A DNA stretch of 9,668 bases from positions 1 to 9,668 of the forward strand of contig CANCGK010000030.1 in the NCBI GenBank assembly GCA_947377595.1. Direction: 5' to 3'. The notes under the pieces are model-generated. The model was not told where the DNA came from. It saw nothing but the letters and a program-made list of their open reading frames with translations, and made no database searches. A program made the translations under genes and the position numbers. Below are positions 1 to 6,611 of the stretch, in pieces (within the stretch, counting starts at the first letter, position 1; the number at the start of each line of letters is the position of its first letter). This stretch comes from a bacterium. Its GTDB lineage: Bacteria; Babelota; Babeliae; Babelales; Chromulinivoraceae.

Positions 1-1
1 T

Positions 2-88
2 CTTTCTTTTTATACGATTACGTTAGGCTTAGAGCAACGATTGCAAAAAACAATTCATCAAGATATACGAGTTATCATTGAAGATTAA
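2..88 (+). CDS. C-terminal fragment of an unrecognised upstream protein
   Basis: The frame is open from the window edge for 28 codons to a TAA at 86-88. The readable tail ends in LEQRLQKTIHQDIRVIIED, a mix of charged and hydrophobic residues that looks like real protein (an amphipathic helix followed by a beta-like RVII stretch). A second frame is also open to position 81, but its translation is a poor protein-like string, so I prefer this one. Nothing in 28 residues identifies a family. The next gene starts about 90 bases downstream behind its own candidate promoter, so the two need not be co-transcribed. Confidence 0.45.
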   Translation, partial: LSFYTITLGLEQRLQKTIHQDIRVIIED

Positions 89-149
89 AGTCTACGCCTT
101 TTTACATCATGCTGTATTCTTAGTATGATTATAGTGAACTGTATTTTAA

Positions 150-155
150 TATAAT
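150..155 (+). promoter_or_regulatory. Candidate -10 element for the exported thioredoxin-fold gene
   Basis: A perfect TATAAT lies at 150-155 and a second at 158-163, both in an AT-rich leader just before the gene starting at 177. The first would place the transcript start near 162, leaving a leader of about 15 bases that includes the AGG at 168-170. No convincing -35 hexamer is seen at the right distance, so this is a sequence-match inference only. Confidence 0.35.
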
Positions 156-176
156 TTTATAATCATCAGGATGCAT

Positions 177-920
177 ATGAGTCGTAAAGCGTTATTTTTT
201 TTATTTTTATTATGTAATTTTGCATGGTTGTTTGTGCAAGCACAAGATCAATCTGATGTTGTGCAAAAAAAATCACAAGATGTGCAAGCGCATAAATCGA
301 AAATACAATTGTTTGGTTATTCTCAATGTCGGTATTGTCAGAAGGTCTTATCTTTTTTACAAGCTCATCCAGAGATTGCTGTAAATTGTTATATTGAATT
401 GATAGATGTTAACGATCAAGCGAACTGTTCTTTATTGCAATCTTTATCTGGTAAAGCTCAAGTGCCTTATTTAGTTGATGTTGATGCAAATGTTAAAATG
501 GCTGAAAGTGACGATATTATTGAGTATTTGATGAAGAAATATCATATTGCATACGCTCAACCATGTGCTCAAAAATTATCTGTATCAGATGAAAATATGC
601 AAGCATCTTATAATCCGAAAACCTTTTTATCTGATATTCAATTAGCAGATAAGCCAACGGTTGTCTTAGTTTCTGCAACATGGTGTCGACCTTGTAAAAA
701 TTTTAAACCAACGTTTTTACAAGTAGCTGAAAAATACTCAGATGCGTGTCATTTTGTTTGTGTTGATTGTGATGCCAATTATGAAATAGTAGAAGAATTG
801 AACGTTCCTGGTTATCCAACTGTGATTGCTTATAAAAATGGTCAAAAAATCGTACCGAATAATTATCGATCTCTTCAAGGTTTAACTAATTTTATAGAAG
901 AGCAGATTGTCGGTCGGTAA
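177..920 (+). CDS. Exported glutaredoxin/GST-N-like plus thioredoxin tandem-domain protein
   Basis: I chose ATG 177 because AGG (168-170) sits six bases upstream; ATG 171, two codons earlier, directly abuts that AGG and is less likely. The 247-residue product opens with a signal peptide (SRK, a long hydrophobic run, likely cut after VQA near residue 22). Domain 1 (about 42-122) has the redox motif CRYC at 51-54, a cis-proline motif QVPYLVD near 97 and an ESDDIIEYL helix, the pattern of glutaredoxins and GST N-terminal domains. Domain 2 (about 150-245) is a classical thioredoxin fold: WCRPC at 169-173 and GYPT with cis-Pro214. Both domains keep both active cysteines, so each could do thiol-disulfide exchange. 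Export implies action in the periplasm or outside the cell. The physiological partner is unknown. Several further cysteines (for example in CVDC near 195-198) are present. Confidence 0.85.
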   Translation: MSRKALFFLFLLCNFAWLFVQAQDQSDVVQKKSQDVQAHKSKIQLFGYSQCRYCQKVLSFLQAHPEIAVNCYIELIDVNDQANCSLLQSLSGKAQVPYLVDVDANVKMAESDDIIEYLMKKYHIAYAQPCAQKLSVSDENMQASYNPKTFLSDIQLADKPTVVLVSATWCRPCKNFKPTFLQVAEKYSDACHFVCVDCDANYEIVEELNVPGYPTVIAYKNGQKIVPNNYRSLQGLTNFIEEQIVGR

Positions 921-921
921 A

Positions 922-937
922 TTTGATAAATATCAAA
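922..937 (+). repeat. Perfect 7-bp inverted repeat right after the thioredoxin-fold gene
   Basis: TTTGATA and TATCAAA face each other across a 2-base spacer, beginning one base after the stop codon of the preceding gene. A run of six T lies 25 bases further on (962-967), too far for a canonical intrinsic terminator. It may be a weak RNA hairpin at the transcript end or a protein-binding palindrome; the sequence alone does not decide. Confidence 0.5.
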
Positions 938-986
938 GAAATTAAAGATCAGAAAGCTGTATTTTTTATAATATTTCATGACAAAT

Positions 987-1016
987 AAACTTATTTTTTT
1001 ACAAAAAAATAAGTTT
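987..1016 (+). repeat. Perfect 14-bp AT-rich inverted repeat in the intergenic gap
   Basis: The left arm (987-1000) and right arm (1003-1016) are exact reverse complements with a 2-base centre; each arm contains AAACTTA or its complement followed by a seven-base T or A run. The hairpin would be long but almost all A-U. There is no T-tract after it on the plus strand, so it is not a standard intrinsic terminator, although it might help end the upstream transcript. The 239-bp gap 921-1159 holds this repeat, the smaller one at 922-937, the palindrome at 1091-1100, and no gene I can support. Confidence 0.6.
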
Positions 1017-1090
1017 GTAGTAAAATATAAAAGTATGAAAAGAAATTATTGAATAATAAAAAATAAAGGGTCGCACGCTTATAAATATAC

Positions 1091-1100
1091 GCATTAATGC
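1091..1100. promoter_or_regulatory. GCATTAATGC palindrome upstream of the repeat-protein gene
   Basis: A perfect 10-bp palindrome lies 60 bases before the start codon at 1160, just after a GC-richer patch (about 1068-1078) and a TATAAA at 1080-1085. Position and symmetry fit a dimeric regulator site near a promoter, but no paired -35 element is visible and AT-rich palindromes of this length arise by chance. Confidence 0.25.
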
Positions 1101-1159
1101 ATTAAAATTAAAAAAATAAAAAATAAACATATTATTAATGAAATAGAAAGATATCTTAT

Positions 1160-1882
1160 ATGAAAAATTTAAAATTATTAGCTTTTATAGCAGCTTTTTC
1201 AGCAGTAGCTTGCGCTCAAGAAGAAGAAACAGCAGTGCAAGTTGACTGTGTAGCATTTGAACAAGAAATATTATCAGCTGGAGAAATGCAAGAAGTAATA
1301 GCTCCTGTTGTTGAAGAAGCAGTTACTGTAGCTGAAGAAGTAACAGCTCCTGCTGTTGAAACAACAACAACTCCTGCTGTTGAAGCAACAGCTGCTGTAG
1401 TTGAAACAATAACAACTCCTGCTGTTGAAGCAACAACTCCTGTAGTTGAAGTAACAATTCCTGTAGTTGAAGAAGCAACTTCTGTAGCTGAAGAAGCAGT
1501 TACTGTAGCTGAAGAAGTAACAGCTCCTGCTGTTGAAACAACAACAACTCCTGCAGTTGAAGCAGCAACTCCTGCAGTTGAAGAAGTAAAAGTTGTTGAA
1601 AAATTAACTTTTGCATCAATGCAAGATAAAGCATACAATGCATATGCTTCAACAAAAGCAACTGTTATAAACGCAGCAAAAACAACTGCTGATTATGCAC
1701 AGGTTCCTTTTGTAAAAGCAAATCAAGGAATGTTTACTGTTGCTGCTGATGATAATTCTTATGTTGCAATGTTGAAAAACAATGCAGCACAAATTACTGT
1801 AGGTGCATTAGTAGCTACTGCAGCTGTTGTAGCGACTGTGTATCTATTTACAAATAAAACAACAGAAGAAGAGCAAAACTAA
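1160..1882 (+). CDS. Exported Pro/Ala/Val/Glu/Thr-repeat protein with C-terminal membrane anchor
   Basis: Family not recognised. The 240-residue product starts with a signal peptide (KNLK, a hydrophobic core, then ACA|Q, cut near residue 19). Residues about 47-148 are low-complexity repeats built on short units such as PAVEATT, VVEE and TVAEEV, strongly acidic and lysine-free until the end of the block, so probably extended and stalk-like. Residues 149-208 (FASMQDKAYNAYASTKATV and following) look like a helical, more normal domain. Residues 212-230 form one hydrophobic membrane segment followed by an acidic tail (TTEEEQN). A weak purine-rich AGAAAG ends nine bases before the ATG. The gene stands alone between an AT-rich gap and a terminator. 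A surface or envelope spacer protein is a reasonable inference, no more. A lipoprotein is less likely because the lipobox-like AVAC lacks the usual Leu at -3. Confidence 0.75.
   Translation: MKNLKLLAFIAAFSAVACAQEEETAVQVDCVAFEQEILSAGEMQEVIAPVVEEAVTVAEEVTAPAVETTTTPAVEATAAVVETITTPAVEATTPVVEVTIPVVEEATSVAEEAVTVAEEVTAPAVETTTTPAVEAATPAVEEVKVVEKLTFASMQDKAYNAYASTKATVINAAKTTADYAQVPFVKANQGMFTVAADDNSYVAMLKNNAAQITVGALVATAAVVATVYLFTNKTTEEEQN
1312..1377 (+). repeat. 66-bp direct repeat, copy 1 (inside repeat-protein gene)
   Basis: Identical, base for base, to 1489-1554. The two lie 177 bp (59 codons) apart in the same frame and encode EEAVTVAEEVTAPAVETTTT. Exact identity even at third codon positions points to a recent internal duplication or continuing homogenisation of the repeat block. 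Confidence 0.9.
1489..1554 (+). repeat. 66-bp direct repeat, copy 2 (inside repeat-protein gene)
   Basis: Second exact copy of 1312-1377; the match breaks at 1555, where A replaces T. The sequence between the copies is built of shorter, imperfect versions of the same CCTGCTGTTGAAGCAACA-like units, so recombination between copies could remove or add 59 codons without changing frame. Confidence 0.9.
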
Positions 1883-1912
1883 TCTTTAGTTTTACGTTCT
1901 AAGCAAAATATT

Positions 1913-1948
1913 ATCCCTTGTATCTTAGATGATGCAGGGGATTTTTTT
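1913..1948 (+). terminator. Intrinsic terminator after the repeat-protein gene
   Basis: ATCCCTTG (1913-1920) pairs with CAGGGGAT (1935-1942), eight pairs including one G-U, with a 14-base loop, followed directly by seven T (1942-1948). It lies 30 bases after the stop of the plus-strand gene and overlaps the stop codon of the convergent minus-strand gene. On the minus strand the hairpin is followed only by a mixed A/T stretch, so it may serve both directions but better fits the plus strand. Confidence 0.8.
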
Positions 1949-4319
1949 ATCCTTGTTCTATGACGCTGACAGTCGAGCCGTATGATTTTTTTTCAACTAA
2001 AAATTGAACAGGAAACTGTTCTTTCATCGCTGGTAAGTGAGAGACGATGATAACTTTGGCAAAGTTATCTTGAATTCGTAAAATGCTATCCATAATTAAT
2101 TGTAAGCCATCGTCATCTTGCGATCCAAATCCTTCATCGATAATAAGTGTTTGCAAAGCAGTTCCTGCTCTGCGAGCAAGTAGTTTAGAAATGGCAATTC
2201 GCAAGGCAAAGTCAATTCTAAATGCTTCTCCGCCAGAAAACATTTCATAAGGACGCAGTCCAATGGCGTCAGATATTTTAATATCTAAGGTTTCTCTGCT
2301 TCCACCTTTTTTAAGATCGCGTAATGATTCAATGTAAATTTGTGTTTGATTATCAGTTAATTGAGCTAATAAAATATTGGCTTCTTGTTCGATTTCTGGT
2401 AAGGCCTGCTCAATTAATAATGCTTGCAAGCCATCTTTTCCTAAAGCTTTGACAATTTCTGCAAAATCAACAATTTCAAGATTGAGTATTGTTAATTCTT
2501 TTTCTAGTAAAATTTGTTCTTCTTGTAAGCTGATCATTTTTTTTCGCTGCAGATCGAATACTACTTTTTTATTGAGCAGATCGTTTTTGCGTGTCGCGAG
2601 AGTTTGCATGATGAGTTTATGCTCATGTTGAACTTTAAGATGTTCTGTAAGTTGAGCAGGACAATCTTTGATGCTATCTAAGTCTAGCTCTAAGATTTGA
2701 TATCTTTTTTTGATAGCATCGACCATTATTCGTAAATCAGTGATTTGTTTGAGTCGTTGTTCTTGTTGAGCAACTTCTTTTTGTAACGATTGTAATTGGA
2801 CTAAAGAAAGTTCAATGCCTTGTAATTCTTTATAATCTTTTTCGTGTATATCTTTATCGTAACCAAGTGCTTGTCCGGTTTGTTTAAGAGCATCAATTTT
2901 TTTTATTAAAGTCAGATATTCAGTTTCTTTGATTGGATTGATACTACCCGATGCAGATTTTTTTTGATTGATAATTAATTGTTCAACATCTTTTTTCATG
3001 TCATTAATTTTATTCGTAGACGCAATTATACAAAGCTCTTGTTGCTGTATATTCTCTTCGAGCTTTTTTTGTATAATTTCTTGATGTTGTGCTGATAATT
3101 TTTGTTCGCAGAGTGGACAATGTTGTTGTGTAACGTGCGTAATTTGTTGACGAGTCTGAGTAAGTTGCTCTTGCAAGAGATTCATTTGATCTTGATTTTT
3201 TTTTAGTTGACGCTGCTCGTGTTCTATTTGTTCTTGAAAAATTTTGCTTTTAACTTCGTATGCTTGAGTGAGCTGAGATTTTTCTTGGTCTAATTCTTTT
3301 TCTAAATTTTGTTTTTTTTCTTGCAGACTTAGATAAAGGTCTTTGAGCTCAAGTCTTTTATTGAGTTTTTCTTGATGTGTATTGACCAGAGCGCGTAAAC
3401 GTTTTTGATGTTCTTCGATTGCAAGAATATCAGTGCTGGCGGTTTGTTGTATGACAACTTGATCATAAATTTTTTCAAGCTCTATGATTTGATGTTCAAG
3501 TTGCGCAATTTGTTGTAATTCTTGAGCTTTTTGTAATTGTAAAAATTCATATTTTTTTTCAAGCTCGAGCAATACTTCTTTGGTGCGTTCATGTTCAGTT
3601 GCTATCGCATGAGTTTGTATTTCTTCATCACAAACATCTTTTAATTTTTTTTCATGTTCATCTTGTTCGATTAAAATAGTTTGTAATTGAGTGATTTCTT
3701 GACCGATTCTATCGAAAATGCTTTGCCGTTGTACGAGCTGTTGTTGTAAATTTTTGCTTTTTTCCAGCGCTATTTTTTTTAAATCTTCGAATCGTTCGAG
3801 TTGTAAAATAGTTGCTAAAATTTCTTTACGCTCTTTGGGTGATTTTTTTGAAAATTCATTTGCTTGTCCTTGGCGCAAGAATGCTGAATTGATAAATGAA
3901 TCGTAGGTGATCCCAATCGTTTTTTCAAGTTTTGCTTGTGTTGCTTTGATTGTTTTATCGGTCAGCGTGGTAAATGTATCATCTGATTTTACTATGCCAA
4001 AATCTAAAGCCGAAAATGGGTTTGATTGAGTTTTGACAAATTCTCTGCGCACGCGATAGTTGATGCCGTTGATTTCAAAATCAAAAACGATCAACATATG
4101 TTTTTGTCCTAGATGTACTAATCCTTCATCAGCTTTTGTTGTTCCCGTTGTTTTGCGTGCTTGTCCCCATAAAGCCCATGTGATTGCATCAAGCATAGCT
4201 GATTTTCCGTGCCCATTTTTACCAGACAAGCATATTAAATTGTAGGCTGCAAAATCTATAATTTGTGTATCTGGGCCATAACTTAAAAAATTTTTAATTT
4301 GTAGTTTTTTTGGAATCAT
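1947..4319 (-). CDS. sbcC: SbcC/Rad50-family DNA double-strand-break repair ATPase
   Basis: This is the ATPase/tether subunit that normally works with the SbcD/Mre11 nuclease on DNA ends and hairpins. All hallmarks are present in 790 residues: Walker A GKNGHGKS at 33-40; Q-loop LRQGQ near 148-152; long Gln/Glu/Lys-rich coiled coils at about 180-400 and 405-620; a zinc-hook CPLC at 401-404, almost exactly mid-protein; ABC signature FSGGE at 694-698; Walker B LIIDE at 725-729; and a switch histidine at 761 in VSH. The length is below the roughly 1050 residues of E. coli SbcC, so the coiled-coil arms are short. The start is ATG at 4319; no clear Shine-Dalgarno precedes it. No sbcD-like gene is visible in the window: upstream lies a divergent metabolic operon and downstream a convergent gene, so the partner must be encoded elsewhere. 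Confidence 0.95.
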   Translation of the reverse strand: MIPKKLQIKNFLSYGPDTQIIDFAAYNLICLSGKNGHGKSAMLDAITWALWGQARKTTGTTKADEGLVHLGQKHMLIVFDFEINGINYRVRREFVKTQSNPFSALDFGIVKSDDTFTTLTDKTIKATQAKLEKTIGITYDSFINSAFLRQGQANEFSKKSPKERKEILATILQLERFEDLKKIALEKSKNLQQQLVQRQSIFDRIGQEITQLQTILIEQDEHEKKLKDVCDEEIQTHAIATEHERTKEVLLELEKKYEFLQLQKAQELQQIAQLEHQIIELEKIYDQVVIQQTASTDILAIEEHQKRLRALVNTHQEKLNKRLELKDLYLSLQEKKQNLEKELDQEKSQLTQAYEVKSKIFQEQIEHEQRQLKKNQDQMNLLQEQLTQTRQQITHVTQQHCPLCEQKLSAQHQEIIQKKLEENIQQQELCIIASTNKINDMKKDVEQLIINQKKSASGSINPIKETEYLTLIKKIDALKQTGQALGYDKDIHEKDYKELQGIELSLVQLQSLQKEVAQQEQRLKQITDLRIMVDAIKKRYQILELDLDSIKDCPAQLTEHLKVQHEHKLIMQTLATRKNDLLNKKVVFDLQRKKMISLQEEQILLEKELTILNLEIVDFAEIVKALGKDGLQALLIEQALPEIEQEANILLAQLTDNQTQIYIESLRDLKKGGSRETLDIKISDAIGLRPYEMFSGGEAFRIDFALRIAISKLLARRAGTALQTLIIDEGFGSQDDDGLQLIMDSILRIQDNFAKVIIVSHLPAMKEQFPVQFLVEKKSYGSTVSVIEQG

Positions 4320-4404
4320 AAAAAGGCACGCTTTCTGCTGGTTTTCTTGTTTGCATGATGATAAACTTTCTATATTATCATGTACATAAGTATACGTTGG
4401 AACT
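4320..4404. promoter_or_regulatory. Divergent promoter region between sbcC and the mutase operon
   Basis: These 85 bases must carry start signals for both directions. For the plus strand, TTGTTT at 4347-4352 and TATATT at 4371-4376, 18 bases apart, form a plausible sigma-70-like promoter about 30 bases before the ATG at 4405; GGA (4399-4401) is a weak, close Shine-Dalgarno. For the minus strand, a GATAAT-like -10 can be read across 4373-4380 but its -35 is poor. The opposed -10 candidates overlap, so the two directions may compete. Confidence 0.45.
4358..4381. repeat. 7-bp inverted repeat overlapping the putative -10
   Basis: ATGATAA (4358-4364) and TTATCAT (4375-4381) are exact reverse complements about one helical turn apart (10-base spacer). 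The right arm overlaps the candidate -10 of the mutase operon, a position where a dimeric repressor would act. No regulator is encoded nearby; chance cannot be excluded. Confidence 0.35.
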
Positions 4405-5778
4405 ATGCAAAAACAAATTTTTCGTCAGTATGATATCCGTGGAAGAATCGGAACAGACATTGCCATCGATGATTTTTATCATGTGACTCATGCAATTTTA
4501 GCTTATTGTCAAACACGAGGTTGTACAGCAGTCCTTGTTGGTATGGATGGAAGAACTCATGGTCCTGCAATATTTGATCACATAGCGCAAGCCTGTAAGT
4601 TTGCAGGCGTCGATCTGTATTTTTTAGGAGTATGTTCTACTCCTATCACCGTTTTTGCTCAATATCATGTACCAGTACAAGCAGCCTTTATGATTACTGC
4701 ATCACATAATCCTGCAGAGTATAATGGTTTAAAAATTTATTATGATACATGTGCGATCGAAGGTGAAAAACTTCAAGAAATTTATGAGCTTTTTGCTCGC
4801 AAAGTCATAATGCAAGGGCACAAGCAAGGGCAATTGTTTGATGTTGCATATCTTGTCGATGCATATGTCGAAAGTCTTGCGACTGAATTTTCTCATCTTC
4901 AAAAATTTAATACTCCGGTTTATATTGATTGTGGTAATGGAACTGGAGGTCCGATCGTTCGACGTTTGATCGATCGTATGGGCTGGCAAAATATACAGAT
5001 TTTATACGAGGCTGTTGACGGTACGTATCCTGCTCATGTTGCAGATCCAACTGATATCGAAAATGTCCAAGAATTGATTGCTTGTGTGCAAAATAATCAA
5101 AATTCGTTTGGTATTGGTTTAGATGGTGATTGTGATCGCGTTGCCGTGATTTGTAAAAGTCGATCTTTGATTTCGGCAGATCAATTGTTAACATTATTTG
5201 CTCAATCAATGAAAGCTTCCATTATTGTCGCGGATATTAAATCTTCATCAGTTTTACAAGCAGCTGATGCCCAAGTGATTTTAGCGAAAACTGGTTGTGC
5301 GTACATTAAAGCAGCTATGCTTGAACATCAAGCTTTAATTGGTGGAGAGCTGAGTGGTCATTTCTTTTTTAAAGATCGTCATATCGGGTACGATGATGGA
5401 ATCTATGCTATGTTGCGTTTTTTTGAAATTTTAATGATGCGTCAGATAAGTTGTGACGATTTGATTGCAACACTACCAGAATCATTTGTATCAAAAGATA
5501 TGCGCATACCATGTCATGATGCATTAAAATTTCAGATCGTTCATGCCATTGCATCACAATTATCGCATGATCAGCAATTTAAACTGACGCTTATTGATGG
5601 CGTTCGATTTGAATATCATGATGGATGGAGTTTGATTCGAGCATCCAATACTCAGCCCGCATTGTCTGTGTGTTGTCAAGCAACATCAGCACAGAATTTG
5701 AAGTCGAGCAAAAATTTTCTGAAAACATTATTAGAACCGTATATTGATACACATATTTTAGAGCAGTATATCTTATGA
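4405..5778 (+). CDS. Phosphomannomutase/phosphoglucomutase (alpha-D-phosphohexomutase family)
   Basis: Cytosolic enzyme interconverting hexose 6-phosphate and 1-phosphate through a phosphoserine, feeding nucleotide-sugar synthesis for envelope polysaccharide. All four family motifs occur in order in 457 residues, close to the roughly 460 usual for the PMM/PGM (ManB/AlgC) branch: catalytic TASHNP at 98-103 (Ser100), the metal loop DGDCDR at 240-245, the sugar-binding GGELSGH at 313-319, and the phosphate-binding RASNTQP at 412-418. The N-terminus IFRQYDIRG is also typical. The metal loop has Cys where Gly is most common, but the three Asp and the Arg remain. The sequence cannot tell whether mannose, glucose or both is the main substrate. 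It is first in a run of three genes; its TGA overlaps the next ATG by four bases. Confidence 0.95.
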   Translation: MQKQIFRQYDIRGRIGTDIAIDDFYHVTHAILAYCQTRGCTAVLVGMDGRTHGPAIFDHIAQACKFAGVDLYFLGVCSTPITVFAQYHVPVQAAFMITASHNPAEYNGLKIYYDTCAIEGEKLQEIYELFARKVIMQGHKQGQLFDVAYLVDAYVESLATEFSHLQKFNTPVYIDCGNGTGGPIVRRLIDRMGWQNIQILYEAVDGTYPAHVADPTDIENVQELIACVQNNQNSFGIGLDGDCDRVAVICKSRSLISADQLLTLFAQSMKASIIVADIKSSSVLQAADAQVILAKTGCAYIKAAMLEHQALIGGELSGHFFFKDRHIGYDDGIYAMLRFFEILMMRQISCDDLIATLPESFVSKDMRIPCHDALKFQIVHAIASQLSHDQQFKLTLIDGVRFEYHDGWSLIRASNTQPALSVCCQATSAQNLKSSKNFLKTLLEPYIDTHILEQYIL

Positions 5779-6611
5779 AATCTCGATTTGGTTTGCATAT
5801 TCGTTTAAAATCATCTTTATTTGAAGCGCTTGAAAAGGTTGAACGATTGCAGCATCGTGTTTTTCAGACGGTGTTAATGTTAAAATCTAAAGAATTTTTA
5901 CACATGACCGATGAACAGATGCAAATTTTTTCAACGATGGTACAAAAACATTGTGATCAGTTTTTTGTCCATGCAGCTTATTGGAGTAATCTGACTGATG
6001 TGCAAAGTCGAGGATTTTACTCTTTGCAAAAAGAAATTCACTTAGCAGAGCAACTGGGAGCAACGCATATTGTGATTCATCCAGGCTCATTTGCTCAGGA
6101 TTTGACGATGGAACAACGTGTAGATCGCATCGTACATGCAGTTAAACTATTATTAGCAGATTCATCTAATATTATTATTTTGTTAGAAAATAGTCCCCAC
6201 AAAGATAAATCATTTAGCTGTAGTATTCAAGAATTTGGTTTGCTATTTAAAAAATTAGATGGTTGTCAGCGTGTTCAAATGTGTGTTGATACCGCGCATG
6301 CGTATGTTGCAGGTTATGATATGACAACACCGCAAAAAATGAATGCTTTTGTCAAAGAGTTAGTGATGACAATTGGCAAACAAAATATTGGATTATTGCA
6401 TTGTAATGATACCAAAAAGAAATGTGGTTCTTTTTTAGATGAACATGCTGTCATTGAGTATGGTAATATAGGTATGGAATCTTTATATCATTTGGTTCAT
6501 CATCAAGATTTACAAGATGTTCCTGTTATTTTTGAATTGCCAGCGCTCGATGAATCGTTAGAAGTTGATATTATAGAACAGTTTATACATATGGAAAAAT
6601 TAGATTTATGA
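5775..6611 (+). CDS. nfo: Endonuclease IV (AP endonuclease, TIM-barrel family 2)
   Basis: Cleaves DNA 5' to abasic sites and trims damaged 3' ends in base-excision repair, using three zinc ions. The 278 residues match the family length, and all nine expected metal ligands can be placed by motif: His66 (VHAAY), His102 (IHPGS), Glu138 (LLENS), Asp172 and His175 (VDTAHAYVAGYD), His209 (LLHCNDTK), Asp222 and His224 (LDEH) and Glu254 (IFELP). The gene should therefore be active. It begins inside the previous stop (ATGA at 5775-5778) with no Shine-Dalgarno, so translation is probably coupled to the mutase, and it ends in a second ATGA overlap with the dehydrogenase gene. Sugar metabolism and repair do not share an obvious pathway; genome compaction is the simplest reason for the grouping. 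Confidence 0.95.
   Translation: MKSRFGLHIRLKSSLFEALEKVERLQHRVFQTVLMLKSKEFLHMTDEQMQIFSTMVQKHCDQFFVHAAYWSNLTDVQSRGFYSLQKEIHLAEQLGATHIVIHPGSFAQDLTMEQRVDRIVHAVKLLLADSSNIIILLENSPHKDKSFSCSIQEFGLLFKKLDGCQRVQMCVDTAHAYVAGYDMTTPQKMNAFVKELVMTIGKQNIGLLHCNDTKKKCGSFLDEHAVIEYGNIGMESLYHLVHHQDLQDVPVIFELPALDESLEVDIIEQFIHMEKLDL

Noticed and set aside
1196..1219. Lipoprotein lipobox (AVAC) in the repeat protein
   Set aside because: The -3 position is Ala rather than Leu/Val/Ile, and an ordinary ACA|Q cleavage site overlaps it. It remains possible but not supported.
1312..1600. CRISPR-like repetition
   Set aside because: The repeats are in-frame coding units without unique, equal-length spacers; no cas gene is nearby.
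1216..1638. A 140-codon open frame on the minus strand within the repeat-protein gene
   Set aside because: It is opposite the Val/Glu/Ala/Thr repeats and translates to Ser/Thr/Ala/Val low complexity. The plus strand has the signal peptide, membrane anchor and terminator.
3773..3782. Long T run (A run in the coding sense) in sbcC as a frameshift or phase-variation site
   Set aside because: Runs of six to eight A/T are common throughout this AT-rich gene and the reading frame is intact.
5887..6090. Minus-strand open frames inside the mutase, endonuclease and dehydrogenase genes
   Set aside because: They are opposite-strand shadows of genes whose catalytic motifs are all in place on the plus strand.
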